Of a DNA stretch of 64,000 nucleotides, positions 25,499-34,892 are shown in pieces; the first letter of the stretch is position 1; every line of letters begins with the position of its first letter. The notes under the pieces are model-generated. The model was not told the DNA's origin. It made no database searches and was given only the letters and a program-made list of their open reading frames with translations. The stretch is from CAYOUV01 sp963790075 (GTDB lineage: Bacteria > Chloroflexota > Anaerolineae > Anaerolineales > Villigracilaceae). The translations under genes and the position numbers were made by a program. Location of the stretch: the NCBI GenBank assembly GCA_963790075.1, contig CAWBNG010000009.1:186001-250000 (forward strand), given 5' to 3'.

Positions 25499-26093
25499 TC
25501 AGGATCACGAACGAGGAGACGAACCAATGGATCAGGAATGGGTACAGGAAAGAACGTGTGCGATACGCCACCCAGCCGAAGGCGAATCCGCCAAAAATTG
25601 TCGACAGCGTCTCCACAGCCGGCTTGCCAAGATGCGCCAATGCAAAGGGAACAGCCTGCATCCAGAGCGCCTCGGGGCCAAAGCGGCGAGCGTAGCCGAA
25701 CAGCAACCAACCGCGGAACATAAACTCCCAACCCAGCAAATCGACCAGCGTATTCCAGGGCAATCCGCCCGCCAGTCCGCGGTAATACAAAGTCATCGTT
25801 GGATCAGCGCGTGTGACAAACCACAAAATTGGAGCGATCAAAAGGATGCAGATGGCGGTAATGGTAATTCCGGCTTTCCAATCACCAAGTTGGAAGCCAT
25901 ACTCCCGCGGAGATTCGCGAAAGACAAACAACGTGATCAGCAAGGGAACCAACAAATACAGAATTGTACGATCTAATTCTTTGCTGGAGGTCAGCACATA
26001 ATAATGATCAACCAGCAACAAAAGGGTTGATACGACTGCCAGGACTGCAATCTTCCAATCCAATTGCAGAGTTGCCTTTGGTTCTTGTACCAT
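25476..26093 (-). CDS. CPBP-family intramembrane metalloprotease-like protein
   Basis: A 205-aa protein with seven or so hydrophobic segments, of the CPBP (CAAX protease/bacteriocin-processing) family. Motif 1 is WEFMFRGWLLFG, in which the first Glu of the usual EExxxR is Trp, so one catalytic residue may be missing. Motif 2 is PFALAHLGKPAVE and motif 3 is IHWFVSSF. I start at 26093 (MVQEPKATLQLD), where GGAG lies upstream; the longer frame adds 40 residues into the GT39 gene. If motif 1 is truly altered it may be a non-proteolytic homologue. Confidence 0.8.
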   Translation of the reverse strand: MVQEPKATLQLDWKIAVLAVVSTLLLLVDHYYVLTSSKELDRTILYLLVPLLITLFVFRESPREYGFQLGDWKAGITITAICILLIAPILWFVTRADPTMTLYYRGLAGGLPWNTLVDLLGWEFMFRGWLLFGYARRFGPEALWMQAVPFALAHLGKPAVETLSTIFGGFAFGWVAYRTRSFLYPFLIHWFVSSFVILIAAGSLG

Positions 26094-26109
26094 GCATTGC
26101 TCCTTGTAC

Positions 26110-27558
26110 TCAATAAGGGAAAAACGTACGATTTCCATTCGGGCCGAACAATAGCGCCAGCTTGTCCGCATCGCGCCAGAGTTCCAACCCCCAATTGAGG
26201 CACAGAAGTACAACCGCCAACCCTGCCATAATCAAGGCCAGTTTCCCGGCTCGCGTGCGCCAGCGTTCAGACACACCGCTCCGTCCACGATCCCAGAGTT
26301 GAGCTGCAAGGATGGCCAGGAAGGGTACCAATACCAGATGGAAGCGCTCTTCGGCTAACAATAAAAGATGCGGCAGGATATACCCGAATATGATCAAAGC
26401 CAGCAGCCAGGCTCGGCGGTCCCAACGAACAAGTCCCAATCCCAGAGCGGCTGAGGTCGAGACCAATCCAAATGGAACCAACACCAACCCTCCTAACAAC
26501 AGCAGGATTGGCAGCGGCAGATAGCCAAAGAAATCGTTCGAATAGAAATAGGTCAGGGCGCGGCGCTCGAGACCGAAGAAATATCCCAACTTGGAAACCA
26601 TAAGTGAAGGGACACGTGTAGGATTGTCTTTAATGAAAGCCACAGCCGCCTGCATGCCCAATCGGTCGCGTTGGTCGTCATCCAGGATGGGAAGCAAATC
26701 CAATGAAATTCCATATTTGAAGGTTCCGCTGCTTTGCGGATGATAGCCCATGTACAAATTGTAGCCCAAGCTGACTTCGATGCCCGCTGGTCGATGGTAT
26801 AGCAGCGAATTGCGAATTATCCAAGGGGCAATCGTCACGGCCAGGGCAGTCGCGGCCAGCAGCGCTCCCCGGCGTTCACGCAGGAAAAACCAGAGCCACA
26901 ACAGGCACAATCCGCCGGCACCCAGAATAACTGAACGCGTCAGGGCACTTAAGCCTGCTAATAAGCCAAACCAAATGAAATCCGATGACCGGCGTGTTTC
27001 AACCCCGCGCAGCAGTACCAGGATCGAAGCCATCACCAGGAAGATGAATAGATTCTCGGTCGCCAGTGCCAGGGGAAACAGGATCAGCATTGGATAGAAG
27101 ACAACCACCCAGGTAGCCAGCCTGGAAGCCCGCGGCCGATTGGGGAAAAAGCGAACTGCCAGAGAAAAAGTCAGTAATGGTAGCAGACTCCCCAATACCG
27201 CCTGGGCTAACCGTGCAAAAAAGAAACGCCGCAAGCCAAGACCAAAAACGGAGTAAACCAGGGCCAGGAAGGTGGGATAAAGCGGCGGTCGAAACGCGGT
27301 CAGCACCCCGCGCGGGTCGTAAGCTATAGACGAAAGATCGAGAGGGAGATATTGCTGGACCAATTGCAGGTCGTCCTGCGCGTACCAACGATAGCCATTT
27401 CCGCTGACGAGGCTGCGCGCCAGCATGTCATATTGGAACATGTCATCCAACCCGATACCCAGGTTATAGGACAATAGAACCGGAACCAAGCGAAGAGCCA
27501 GGGCGACGAGGAAAACTCGCCAGAGGAATTTGCGTGTGAGCCGGCGCGAATTGATCAT
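26110..27558 (-). CDS. GT39/ArnT-type membrane glycosyltransferase
   Basis: A 482-aa polytopic membrane protein of the dolichyl-phosphate-mannose/ArnT-like superfamily. The N-terminal extracytoplasmic loop has DDMFQYDMLARSLVSGNGY (acidic pair typical of the family), then RPPLYPTFLALVYSVFG, another family box. About eleven helices follow, with a WIIRNSLLYHRPAG segment near residue 250. It transfers sugar from a polyprenyl-phosphate donor to a surface acceptor; donor and acceptor are unknown. It starts 3 bases after the hydrolase gene in the gatB operon. Confidence 0.85.
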   Translation of the reverse strand: MINSRRLTRKFLWRVFLVALALRLVPVLLSYNLGIGLDDMFQYDMLARSLVSGNGYRWYAQDDLQLVQQYLPLDLSSIAYDPRGVLTAFRPPLYPTFLALVYSVFGLGLRRFFFARLAQAVLGSLLPLLTFSLAVRFFPNRPRASRLATWVVVFYPMLILFPLALATENLFIFLVMASILVLLRGVETRRSSDFIWFGLLAGLSALTRSVILGAGGLCLLWLWFFLRERRGALLAATALAVTIAPWIIRNSLLYHRPAGIEVSLGYNLYMGYHPQSSGTFKYGISLDLLPILDDDQRDRLGMQAAVAFIKDNPTRVPSLMVSKLGYFFGLERRALTYFYSNDFFGYLPLPILLLLGGLVLVPFGLVSTSAALGLGLVRWDRRAWLLALIIFGYILPHLLLLAEERFHLVLVPFLAILAAQLWDRGRSGVSERWRTRAGKLALIMAGLAVVLLCLNWGLELWRDADKLALLFGPNGNRTFFPY

Positions 27559-27561
27559 TGA

Positions 27562-28437
27562 TCAAAGAAGTGCAGAAAAATCCAGGATCAAATTGGCCAG
27601 TGTTTCAGGATGTTGCAGGGGGATATCATGAATGGAATCTTTCATCCACTCCAGACGCAGGTCGGGCCTAACCTTCAGGGCGTGTTCCACTCCGCGCTCC
27701 TTCAGCACCATAAAATCAGCCGCAAGCCCTTGTGGATCCTTCGGACGGGCCGGGACAGCCATCACCGGACAGGCCAGCTGTGACAGCCTCTCATAGGTCT
27801 GGAATTCCCACATGGCGCGTACGATCTGCATATGATGTTCGAAAGTCAGATGCGGTGAAATCGTTCCATCTGCGCGCAATTCGAAGTTGGCCAGGATGAT
27901 GTCAATCGCCTCCTGCGAAAGCATCCAATCGCCCCGGTTTTGTTCGAGTCGTTCGCGAAACTCGGACAGCGGCGTACCTGCCAGCTGCGGCGGTTCCAGT
28001 CGTTCGGACACCGACTCCCAGGTTGCACCTGGCAGGTCGGTGAGTTGAGTCAAGCCCCCATCGACCAGGACCAGTCCTGAAGGAGAGTACGCACCTGAAC
28101 GGACGTGTGCAGCGTAATCCAGAACGACCGAAGCGCTCCAGGAGTGGCCGACTAACAAGGGTTTTTCAAGCTGAAATAGTTCAAGGAAGGCAGCCAGATC
28201 ACCCGTGAACGTCTCAAAACCGTAATCACCATCCGGCCCATCGGTAAGGCCGTGACCACGCTGGTCAATGGCTATCGGGACTAGCCCACCATGCAGCAGG
28301 TGCGGGACTACCAAGTCCCAGATACGAGCGTTGGAAGCCAGTCCATGCAACAGGATGACCGGCCGGTCATCCATACCTTGCTTCCAAGTTATATAATGAA
28401 ACTGAATACCGTTAAGAGAAACAAAAGCTGAAGGCAT
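27562..28437 (-). CDS. Alpha/beta hydrolase
   Basis: A 291-aa serine hydrolase fold protein. HGLASNARIWD forms the oxyanion region, the nucleophile elbow is GHSWS with Ser99, and the catalytic His is likely in IHDIPLQHP near the C terminus. The core DQRGHGLTDGPDGDY is typical of epoxide hydrolase/esterase relatives. It has no signal peptide. Substrate unknown. It follows gatB after 5 bases. Confidence 0.85.
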   Translation of the reverse strand: MPSAFVSLNGIQFHYITWKQGMDDRPVILLHGLASNARIWDLVVPHLLHGGLVPIAIDQRGHGLTDGPDGDYGFETFTGDLAAFLELFQLEKPLLVGHSWSASVVLDYAAHVRSGAYSPSGLVLVDGGLTQLTDLPGATWESVSERLEPPQLAGTPLSEFRERLEQNRGDWMLSQEAIDIILANFELRADGTISPHLTFEHHMQIVRAMWEFQTYERLSQLACPVMAVPARPKDPQGLAADFMVLKERGVEHALKVRPDLRLEWMKDSIHDIPLQHPETLANLILDFSALL

Positions 28438-28442
28438 CTGCC

Positions 28443-29876
28443 CTACTTGAGCAATTCCTGCAAGATGGTACGCGCGATTTGAGCATCAGCCTTTCCGCGC
28501 ATTTTCTTCATGACCTGACCGACAAACCAGCCAATCAAGGTCTCCTTGCCACCTTTATAACCGGCCACTTCCTCCGGGTTTTCAGCCAGCACTTCTCCAC
28601 AAACTTTACGGATGGCACTGTCATCACTGACTTTTGCAAGCCCTTCGGCTTCGACGATCGAGCGGGGGGATTTGCCAGTATTATGCGCCTTGCTGATCAG
28701 GGCTTTTCCGGTGTTGGTGGTGATAATATTCTCATCCACCAACTTGATCAACTCTGCCAAATTTTCCGGCGTGAGTTTCAGGTCAGCGGCTGTCAGACCT
28801 TCCTCATTCAAGAATCCCAAAATATCGTTCATCAACCAATTGGAGACACGTTTTGGATCGCCAGCATAGGCCTTGACAGCCGTTTCATAGTAGTCGGACA
28901 GACTGCGCTCGCTGGTCAGAATATCGGCATCGTATTCCGGTAGACCGTATTCTTCAACAAAACGTGCTCGGCGCTCAAGCGGAAGCTCGGGCAGGTCAGC
29001 CAGAATTTGAGTAAGCCAGGCAGTATCGAGATTAATTGGCAGCAGATCCGGTTCGCGAAAATAACGATAATCCGCCTCCGTCTCCTTGGAACGCATCTTC
29101 CGCAAGGTCTGAGCCGCCTCGTCCCACTCGAGTGTCCAGGCTTGGATTTCATGCCCAAGTTCGTATTCCCTGATCTGGCGCTCTATTTCTTTCTGGATGG
29201 CGTCGCGCACGGCCTCAATCGAGTTGATATTCTTGATCTCGGTCTTAGGATTAAGATATTCCGCACCCTTGGGTCGCACCGAGACATTGGCATCGCAGCG
29301 CAAATGCGCCTTTTCCATGTCAGCCTCAGAGATACCAATCCAGCGTAATAATTGTCGCAGGCGGATCAAATATTGCGCGGCCTCATCGGCCGAACGCAGG
29401 TCCGGACCGGTTACCATCTCCACCAGGGGAACGCCGCAGCGGTTGAAGTCAATCAGGCGCTGTCCCGCCTCATTCCTGGTTTTTCCGGCATCCTCTTCAA
29501 GATGGAGCTTGGTGATCGAAACATGACGATAGCCGCCATCCGGCATGGGCACATCCAGATAACCACCGCGCGCCAGCGGACGGTCGTACTGGGAAATTTG
29601 GTAACCCTTCGGAAGATCGGGGTAGAAATAATTCTTGCGATCAAAGAACGAGACCGATTGGGGCTCAGCACGCATGGCCGCAGCCAGCAAGACACCCTTC
29701 TCAACCACAGCCTTGTTCAATACCGGTAATACTCCCGGAAGGCCCGTACAGACCGGGCAAATATTAGTATTCGGAGGGTCAAACCATGAATCAGCCTTGC
29801 AAGAGCAAAATATTTTGGTTGTGGTATTAAGTTGGATATGGGTTTCAAGACCAATCACAGCTTCGTATTCGGGCAT
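28443..29876 (-). CDS. gatB: Aspartyl/glutamyl-tRNA amidotransferase subunit B
   Basis: GatB carries the kinase/transamidase part of GatCAB, which converts Glu-tRNA-Gln and Asp-tRNA-Asn to the amidated forms. Length is 477 aa. Signature pieces: YEAVIGLETHIQLNT, FCSC...ICPVCTGLPGVLPVLN (Cys-rich zinc area), DLPKGYQISQYDRPLARGG, and DFNRCGVPLVEMVTGPD. The C-terminal YqeY-like tRNA-binding domain ends FVGQVMKKMRGKADAQIARTIL. It starts a seven-gene operon; gatC and gatA are 6 kb away on the same strand. Confidence 0.97.
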   Translation of the reverse strand: MPEYEAVIGLETHIQLNTTTKIFCSCKADSWFDPPNTNICPVCTGLPGVLPVLNKAVVEKGVLLAAAMRAEPQSVSFFDRKNYFYPDLPKGYQISQYDRPLARGGYLDVPMPDGGYRHVSITKLHLEEDAGKTRNEAGQRLIDFNRCGVPLVEMVTGPDLRSADEAAQYLIRLRQLLRWIGISEADMEKAHLRCDANVSVRPKGAEYLNPKTEIKNINSIEAVRDAIQKEIERQIREYELGHEIQAWTLEWDEAAQTLRKMRSKETEADYRYFREPDLLPINLDTAWLTQILADLPELPLERRARFVEEYGLPEYDADILTSERSLSDYYETAVKAYAGDPKRVSNWLMNDILGFLNEEGLTAADLKLTPENLAELIKLVDENIITTNTGKALISKAHNTGKSPRSIVEAEGLAKVSDDSAIRKVCGEVLAENPEEVAGYKGGKETLIGWFVGQVMKKMRGKADAQIARTILQELLK

Positions 29877-30068
29877 AGACTATCCCTTCTTTGAATTGGC
29901 GTAATTATAGGGCACGTAAAAGTGATGCGCAAGCAATTCGTCCAAATTTATTGCAACGCTCCGTGAACAGACGGACACCCGTCCGCCTTTCCCGGAAAAC
30001 CGGGTAAAATAACTCCCGGCGTCCTGTGGGTGGGGATCCGCAATTTAGTCTAGCTGGAGCAATCATTA

Positions 30069-32402
30069 ATGTCCATCAACAAACAAAGCAACGAAAAAGT
30101 CACTCTCAGCCGTAGCCTGAGTTTGTTCACCATTACGATGATCGGTGTCGGCGGCATGATCGGGGCCGGGATCTTCGTCCTGACTGGAATTGCAGCAGGC
30201 GTAGCTGGACCTGCCTTGATTTTAGCATTCCTGTTGAACGGCATTGTCACAACTTTCACTGCCCTATCCTATGCGGAACTCGGTTCTGGTTTCCCCGAAG
30301 CAGGTGGCGGCTATTTATGGGTAAAAGAAGGCTTAGGCGGAGTAAACGGCTTCCTGGCCGGATGGATGTCATGGTTTGCCCACGCCGCGGCTGGAAGCCT
30401 GTATGCGTTGGGTTTTGGCCGTTTCGCTTCCGAACTATGGGACATGGCCGGTGTACCGACTTATGGTTTGAGTATAAATCAGCTGACCCTGATTTTCATG
30501 ACATTGATCATCATTATCTTTACAGCCATCAATTATCGAGGCGCGTCGGAAACCGGGACGATTGGAAATATCATCACCATGACCAAGATTTCGATCCTGG
30601 GATTATTTGTGATCTTTGGTATCCTGGCGATGCTGCGCACCGAAGCCTGGCACACACGCTTCACAACCGGCTTCATGCCGAACGGCGTTATGGGTGTATT
30701 CGTTGCAATGGGCCTGACATTTATTGCTTTTGAGGGATATGAAATTATCGCCCAATCCGGGGAGGAAGCCATCAACCCGAAACGAAACATCCCACGCGCT
30801 ATTTTCTTGTCAATCGGGATCGCTGTGGCTGTCTACATTTTCGTCAGCATCACTGCTATCGGCGCGACGAAAGCTCCGATTGGCATGAAAGTCTACCAAT
30901 ACTTGGGCCAGCAAAAAGAAATTGCCATCGTGGATGTTGCCCAGCAAACTTTCCCGTTCAAGGTTGGCGGGATCGTTTTATTATTTAGCGGTTTGGTCTC
31001 AACCATGTCGGCCCTGAACGCCACGACATATTCTTCATCGCGCGTATCCTTTGCCATGGGTCGGGACCACAACCTGCCCGAGATCTTCGCCAACATTGAT
31101 CCAATCCGGCACACACCAAATTTTGCCGTCTTACTCTCCGGCGGATTGATTGCACTAATCGCCTGGATGTTGCCAATCGAAGACGTAGCAGCGGCAGCAG
31201 ACATCATGTTTTTATTGTTGTTCATGCAGGTTAACGTGACCGTTATGGCCTTACGGCACAAAATGCCCGATTTGGAGCGCGGCTTCCGCATCCCCTGGAT
31301 GCCAGCCATTCCATTAATTGCAATCTTATCCAATGCTTTATTAGCAATTAATTTGTTTTCATTCAGCCCGGTAGCCTGGTACTTTGCGGTAGTCTGGATC
31401 GCGATCGGTGCGATTGCCTATCTGGCCCACTTCTCCAAAATCGAAGAGATGGAAAAGCCGATCGAGATTTTGCAGGAGGAGGTACTGGTAAGCAAGGATT
31501 ATTCGGTTGTCGTGCCAGTTGCCAACGAAGAACAAGCGCGCATCTTCGGGCGCATTGGATCGCTAATCGCCAAGAACAATGGGGGCGAGGTGCTGGCATT
31601 GCATGTGATCAAAGTTCCACCACAGCTCACATTGGGTGAAGGCCGTTTGATGCTCAAGGAAGGAAGACCGCACATCGAGACCGTGATCGATCAAGCCAAG
31701 GCTCTGGATGTACCCGTTCACACCGTCCTGCGACTGGGTCGTAATCCGGCCGATGCGGTTCGACATACCGTCAATGAGAATGCCGCGGACTTATTGGTGC
31801 TGGGCTGGCCCGGTTACACCAAAAGCCCTGGAAGATTATTCGGCTCCGTCATCGATCCCATCATGGCTGACCCGCCGACGGATGTGGCTTTAGTTCGCTA
31901 TCGAAGTTTTAGAGTATTGAAATCGATTCTGGTTCCAGTCGGTGGTGGTCCCAACAGCCGTCGTGCATTAAATTTAGCCATCAGCATGGCGAGTGAATGC
32001 GAGGACTGCCCGATCAAAGTCACCCTGCTGCATGTCATACCCAGGGATTCAGATCAGCACGGATTAGCGCGAGCGCGCCAGGTATTCAGAGACATATTGC
32101 AGGGAATCGATTATGATTCAATCGATACGCAACTCGTGAAGGGGGGGGATGCGGCAGAGGCGATTTTAAAGTATGCACGCGGAACAGAGAAACGCAAACC
32201 CTACGACCTGATCGTCGTTGGCGCAACCAATGAACCGCTATTCAAGAATTTGTTGGTAGGGAATGTTGCCGAGAAAGTAGCCCGAGGCGCCGACGTGACG
32301 GTAGTCGTAGTAAAGCGTCGCAGCAGCCCACTCCATTCATTCCTGCGGCAAACTGTGCTTGGCTCAGGAGAAAACGGAATAGATCAACCAAAAGAAGAGT
32401 AG
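30069..32402 (+). CDS. APC permease with two C-terminal universal stress domains (1)
   Basis: A 777-aa fusion. Residues 1 to about 440 form an APC-superfamily amino acid transporter of about 12 helices: GVGGMIGAGIFVLTGIAAGVAGPA near the N terminus is the helix-1 substrate loop, followed by ELGSGFPEAGGGYLW and GYEIIAQSGEEAINPKRNIPRA. The cytoplasmic tail has two UspA-like units, about 474-620 and 627-760; the second ends VVVGATNEPLFKNLLVGNVAEKVARGA, close to the ATP-binding G-x2-G-x9-G form. The substrate is unknown; the tail may gate transport by nucleotide. GGAG precedes the ATG. A second fusion follows 99 bases on. Confidence 0.88.
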   Translation: MSINKQSNEKVTLSRSLSLFTITMIGVGGMIGAGIFVLTGIAAGVAGPALILAFLLNGIVTTFTALSYAELGSGFPEAGGGYLWVKEGLGGVNGFLAGWMSWFAHAAAGSLYALGFGRFASELWDMAGVPTYGLSINQLTLIFMTLIIIIFTAINYRGASETGTIGNIITMTKISILGLFVIFGILAMLRTEAWHTRFTTGFMPNGVMGVFVAMGLTFIAFEGYEIIAQSGEEAINPKRNIPRAIFLSIGIAVAVYIFVSITAIGATKAPIGMKVYQYLGQQKEIAIVDVAQQTFPFKVGGIVLLFSGLVSTMSALNATTYSSSRVSFAMGRDHNLPEIFANIDPIRHTPNFAVLLSGGLIALIAWMLPIEDVAAAADIMFLLLFMQVNVTVMALRHKMPDLERGFRIPWMPAIPLIAILSNALLAINLFSFSPVAWYFAVVWIAIGAIAYLAHFSKIEEMEKPIEILQEEVLVSKDYSVVVPVANEEQARIFGRIGSLIAKNNGGEVLALHVIKVPPQLTLGEGRLMLKEGRPHIETVIDQAKALDVPVHTVLRLGRNPADAVRHTVNENAADLLVLGWPGYTKSPGRLFGSVIDPIMADPPTDVALVRYRSFRVLKSILVPVGGGPNSRRALNLAISMASECEDCPIKVTLLHVIPRDSDQHGLARARQVFRDILQGIDYDSIDTQLVKGGDAAEAILKYARGTEKRKPYDLIVVGATNEPLFKNLLVGNVAEKVARGADVTVVVVKRRSSPLHSFLRQTVLGSGENGIDQPKEE

Positions 32403-32501
32403 CAGTTTATGTTTTCCTTCTGAAATATTGATATCGCGGAGGGAAGCTTATTTCAGGAATGGTGCCCCGGCCCAGATTTTGAGGTTTACATCGAGGATAC
32501 A

Positions 32502-34892
32502 ATGGCACACGTTTCACACAAACTCAACAATTCCATAGAAGGTGCGCTAGCCGGCGGCGGTGATCCGGCTACTTCGCCATTGTATGTCTTTGGACCCTTC
32601 CTGAAATTAATTGTCGTAGCCGGTGTGGCTGAAATCACCTTCGGGGCTTCGGTTTGGCTGGTTGTATTAACAATCGCTGTGGTATCAGCCATGTACCGCC
32701 TGGTCATGTTGTGGGTAACCGACGGCAGTGGTGGAAGCGGATTGAGTGAAGAGGAGTTTGGAGGTTGGGCTGTAAAAGTCAATGCCGCCATTACGTTTGT
32801 CGAATACACCCTCACCTTTTTAGTCAGCATGGCGGCATTGGTTACATTCATTGCCGACCGCATCCCCGTCCTCAACCAAAAATTCCTCTGGACTCAATAT
32901 CGTGGCCTGGCTGCAATTGGCCTCAGCCTTCTAACTGGCTGGCTCGTCAACCGTGGGCCGAAAGTTGCCGCCCGGACATTTGGCCCAGCGACCGCCGGGG
33001 TACTAGTACTTTTATGGATCATGGTCGCTGCTACGATTTGGAAAACGGGCTTCCATCTTCCGTCATTAAATTTACAAGCATTTAACGCCCAACACCTCAA
33101 CTATACAATCAGTGGTTATGCACGCATCCTGGCTGTCATGACCGGGATTGAGGTTTTTGCCAATCTTGTGGCCGCTTTCGACGGTGCACCGAAACGTAAG
33201 AGCAAATTAGCCTTCAACAGTCTAATAATCGTAATGGGTACAACCGCTTTAACCATGCTGATCGTCGGACCGGCAATTTTTAAATTGTCAGATCCGACAA
33301 ATCCAAATGTTTCTGTTTTTACCCAAACAATGGATAGGCTTTTGCCTGACCCGCTTCCCTATTTTGGTACCCTGGTTGGAATTGCTGTACTGATGTCAGC
33401 CTCAGCAGCCAGCGCGCAAGGATTGCAAAATCTGGCACTCGGACTCAAAGAGCGAAACTACATCCCCCGCCTGCTTGGTCAACGCAACCAATTCGAAGTA
33501 GCAGATAAGCCAGTCTGGATCCAGGTGGTTATTGTCTGCATATGTTTTTTGTTGTTCGGTACACACGAAGAAACATATCTGGCTATTTACGCCGCCGGCG
33601 TGTTTATCTTATTAAGCATGACTGGCTGGGCGGTGACCAAGCGGTTGGTACGGAATGCTCACGGGAAATTTTCCTTTCAAAATGCTGCTTTGATTGGCGG
33701 CACAATCCTGGCCGCCATATTGACCACAGCCGCAACTTTCAGCATTTTTGCAGAAAGATTCACTGAAGGTGCGTGGACATATTTTATTTTCATCCCGCTA
33801 CTTTATGCCATTTTCACCTACTTCCGGAACCGAATAGGGGAACCTTCCACGGAAATGGACTACCTCGGTCAACTTGATGCAGCTCAATTGGCCGGCTTTG
33901 GCTTTGGACAGTATTTGTCCGCCGATTCTGAATTAGATCAAAACGGCGAGCACTTAACCGAAGTTACCTGGCAACCTGATCCGATCGAAGGCAGCACCTG
34001 GCGGCAGGATAAAGTAAATATCCAAAAAGTAGTCGTCCTTCTGGATAGTTCACCCTTCGCAGCCCTAGCTCTCCCCTTGACTATATCCATTTGCAAAGCT
34101 GCTGGCGCAGAAATCGTATTGTTGTCATCGGTTAAAAACCACACCCAGTCTCTCCGGGAACAATACAATCACACTTACCATAATCGCGAAGTTTATCTAA
34201 CCAATGTTGTAAGAGAACTAAAAGCAAGCGGCCTGGAAGTCGGATATAAAATTCTACCCGGTCACATCACTGATGCAACGGCGACACTGGTTCAAAATGA
34301 GGATATTGATTTGGTCATCACCTCCACCAGCGGCAAATCCGGCTCAAAACACTGGGTAAGTGGAGGGGTTTCCCGGAAACTCATCCAAAGAATCCCTACA
34401 CCAATCATTTTGATGCAAACATCCGGAGAAGATGATGCCGAAATCAACTTGAAACGAATTCTGGTGGCATTGGATGGTTCGCTTTATTCCGAACGGACAC
34501 TGCCATACGCCCGCGCCCTGGCCAAAGCATTTAATAGTGAAATCATTCTGATGTCCGTGCCGGCTGTCCCGGACATGAAAAGTTATCGAGCGCCTGCTGA
34601 ATTCGTCCAGAACCTGCGGATCAAAGCTGACGCAAACATGCGCAAATTCATCAAAGCGGTTGCTAAATCACTGCGCCAGGATGGGTTGCATGTCCAAACA
34701 GTTGTGACCGGTTCGATCCCTGCTCAAACGATCGTACGAGTCAGTGAAAAAAAGGATGCAGATTTAATTATGCTCACCTCACGCGGACGAGGTGGCTTGA
34801 AGCTGATGTTTATGGGAAGCGTTGCGGAAGAGGTTGTTCAAAAAACAAATAAGCCGGTCTTCATGATGCCAATCCCCGATCAAATTGATTGA
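32502..34892 (+). CDS. APC permease with two C-terminal universal stress domains (2)
   Basis: A 796-aa transporter-Usp fusion of the same design but distant from the first. The permease half starts GGGDPATSPLYVFGPF and contains YTLTFLVSMAALVTFIADR and VLMSASAASAQGLQNLALG. The two Usp units occupy the last 250 residues: VVVLLDSSPFAALALPL...ITSTSGKSGSKHWVSGG and ILVALDGSLYSERTLPYARA...LTSRGRGGLKLMFMGSVAE. The second has the full ATP loop with Gly-rich turn and MGS; the first is weaker. Its last 13 bases overlap the end of the convergent AlkD-like gene. Substrate unknown. Confidence 0.85.
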   Translation: MAHVSHKLNNSIEGALAGGGDPATSPLYVFGPFLKLIVVAGVAEITFGASVWLVVLTIAVVSAMYRLVMLWVTDGSGGSGLSEEEFGGWAVKVNAAITFVEYTLTFLVSMAALVTFIADRIPVLNQKFLWTQYRGLAAIGLSLLTGWLVNRGPKVAARTFGPATAGVLVLLWIMVAATIWKTGFHLPSLNLQAFNAQHLNYTISGYARILAVMTGIEVFANLVAAFDGAPKRKSKLAFNSLIIVMGTTALTMLIVGPAIFKLSDPTNPNVSVFTQTMDRLLPDPLPYFGTLVGIAVLMSASAASAQGLQNLALGLKERNYIPRLLGQRNQFEVADKPVWIQVVIVCICFLLFGTHEETYLAIYAAGVFILLSMTGWAVTKRLVRNAHGKFSFQNAALIGGTILAAILTTAATFSIFAERFTEGAWTYFIFIPLLYAIFTYFRNRIGEPSTEMDYLGQLDAAQLAGFGFGQYLSADSELDQNGEHLTEVTWQPDPIEGSTWRQDKVNIQKVVVLLDSSPFAALALPLTISICKAAGAEIVLLSSVKNHTQSLREQYNHTYHNREVYLTNVVRELKASGLEVGYKILPGHITDATATLVQNEDIDLVITSTSGKSGSKHWVSGGVSRKLIQRIPTPIILMQTSGEDDAEINLKRILVALDGSLYSERTLPYARALAKAFNSEIILMSVPAVPDMKSYRAPAEFVQNLRIKADANMRKFIKAVAKSLRQDGLHVQTVVTGSIPAQTIVRVSEKKDADLIMLTSRGRGGLKLMFMGSVAEEVVQKTNKPVFMMPIPDQID

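Noticed and set aside
25527..25976. 149-aa plus-strand open frame opposite the CPBP gene
   Set aside because: Antisense to a well-supported membrane protein, with low-complexity Gln/Arg composition and no ribosome site.
29971..30004. Two small hairpins (CGGAC/GTCCG and CCCGG/CCGGG) upstream of the first APC-Usp gene
   Set aside because: Stems of only five pairs, no conserved riboswitch core, and no T tract. Not enough to call a regulatory element.
32420..32456. Inverted repeat CTGAAATA/TATTTCAG between the two APC-Usp genes
   Set aside because: Eight AT-rich pairs over a 21-base loop. No T tract after it, so neither a terminator nor a clear operator.
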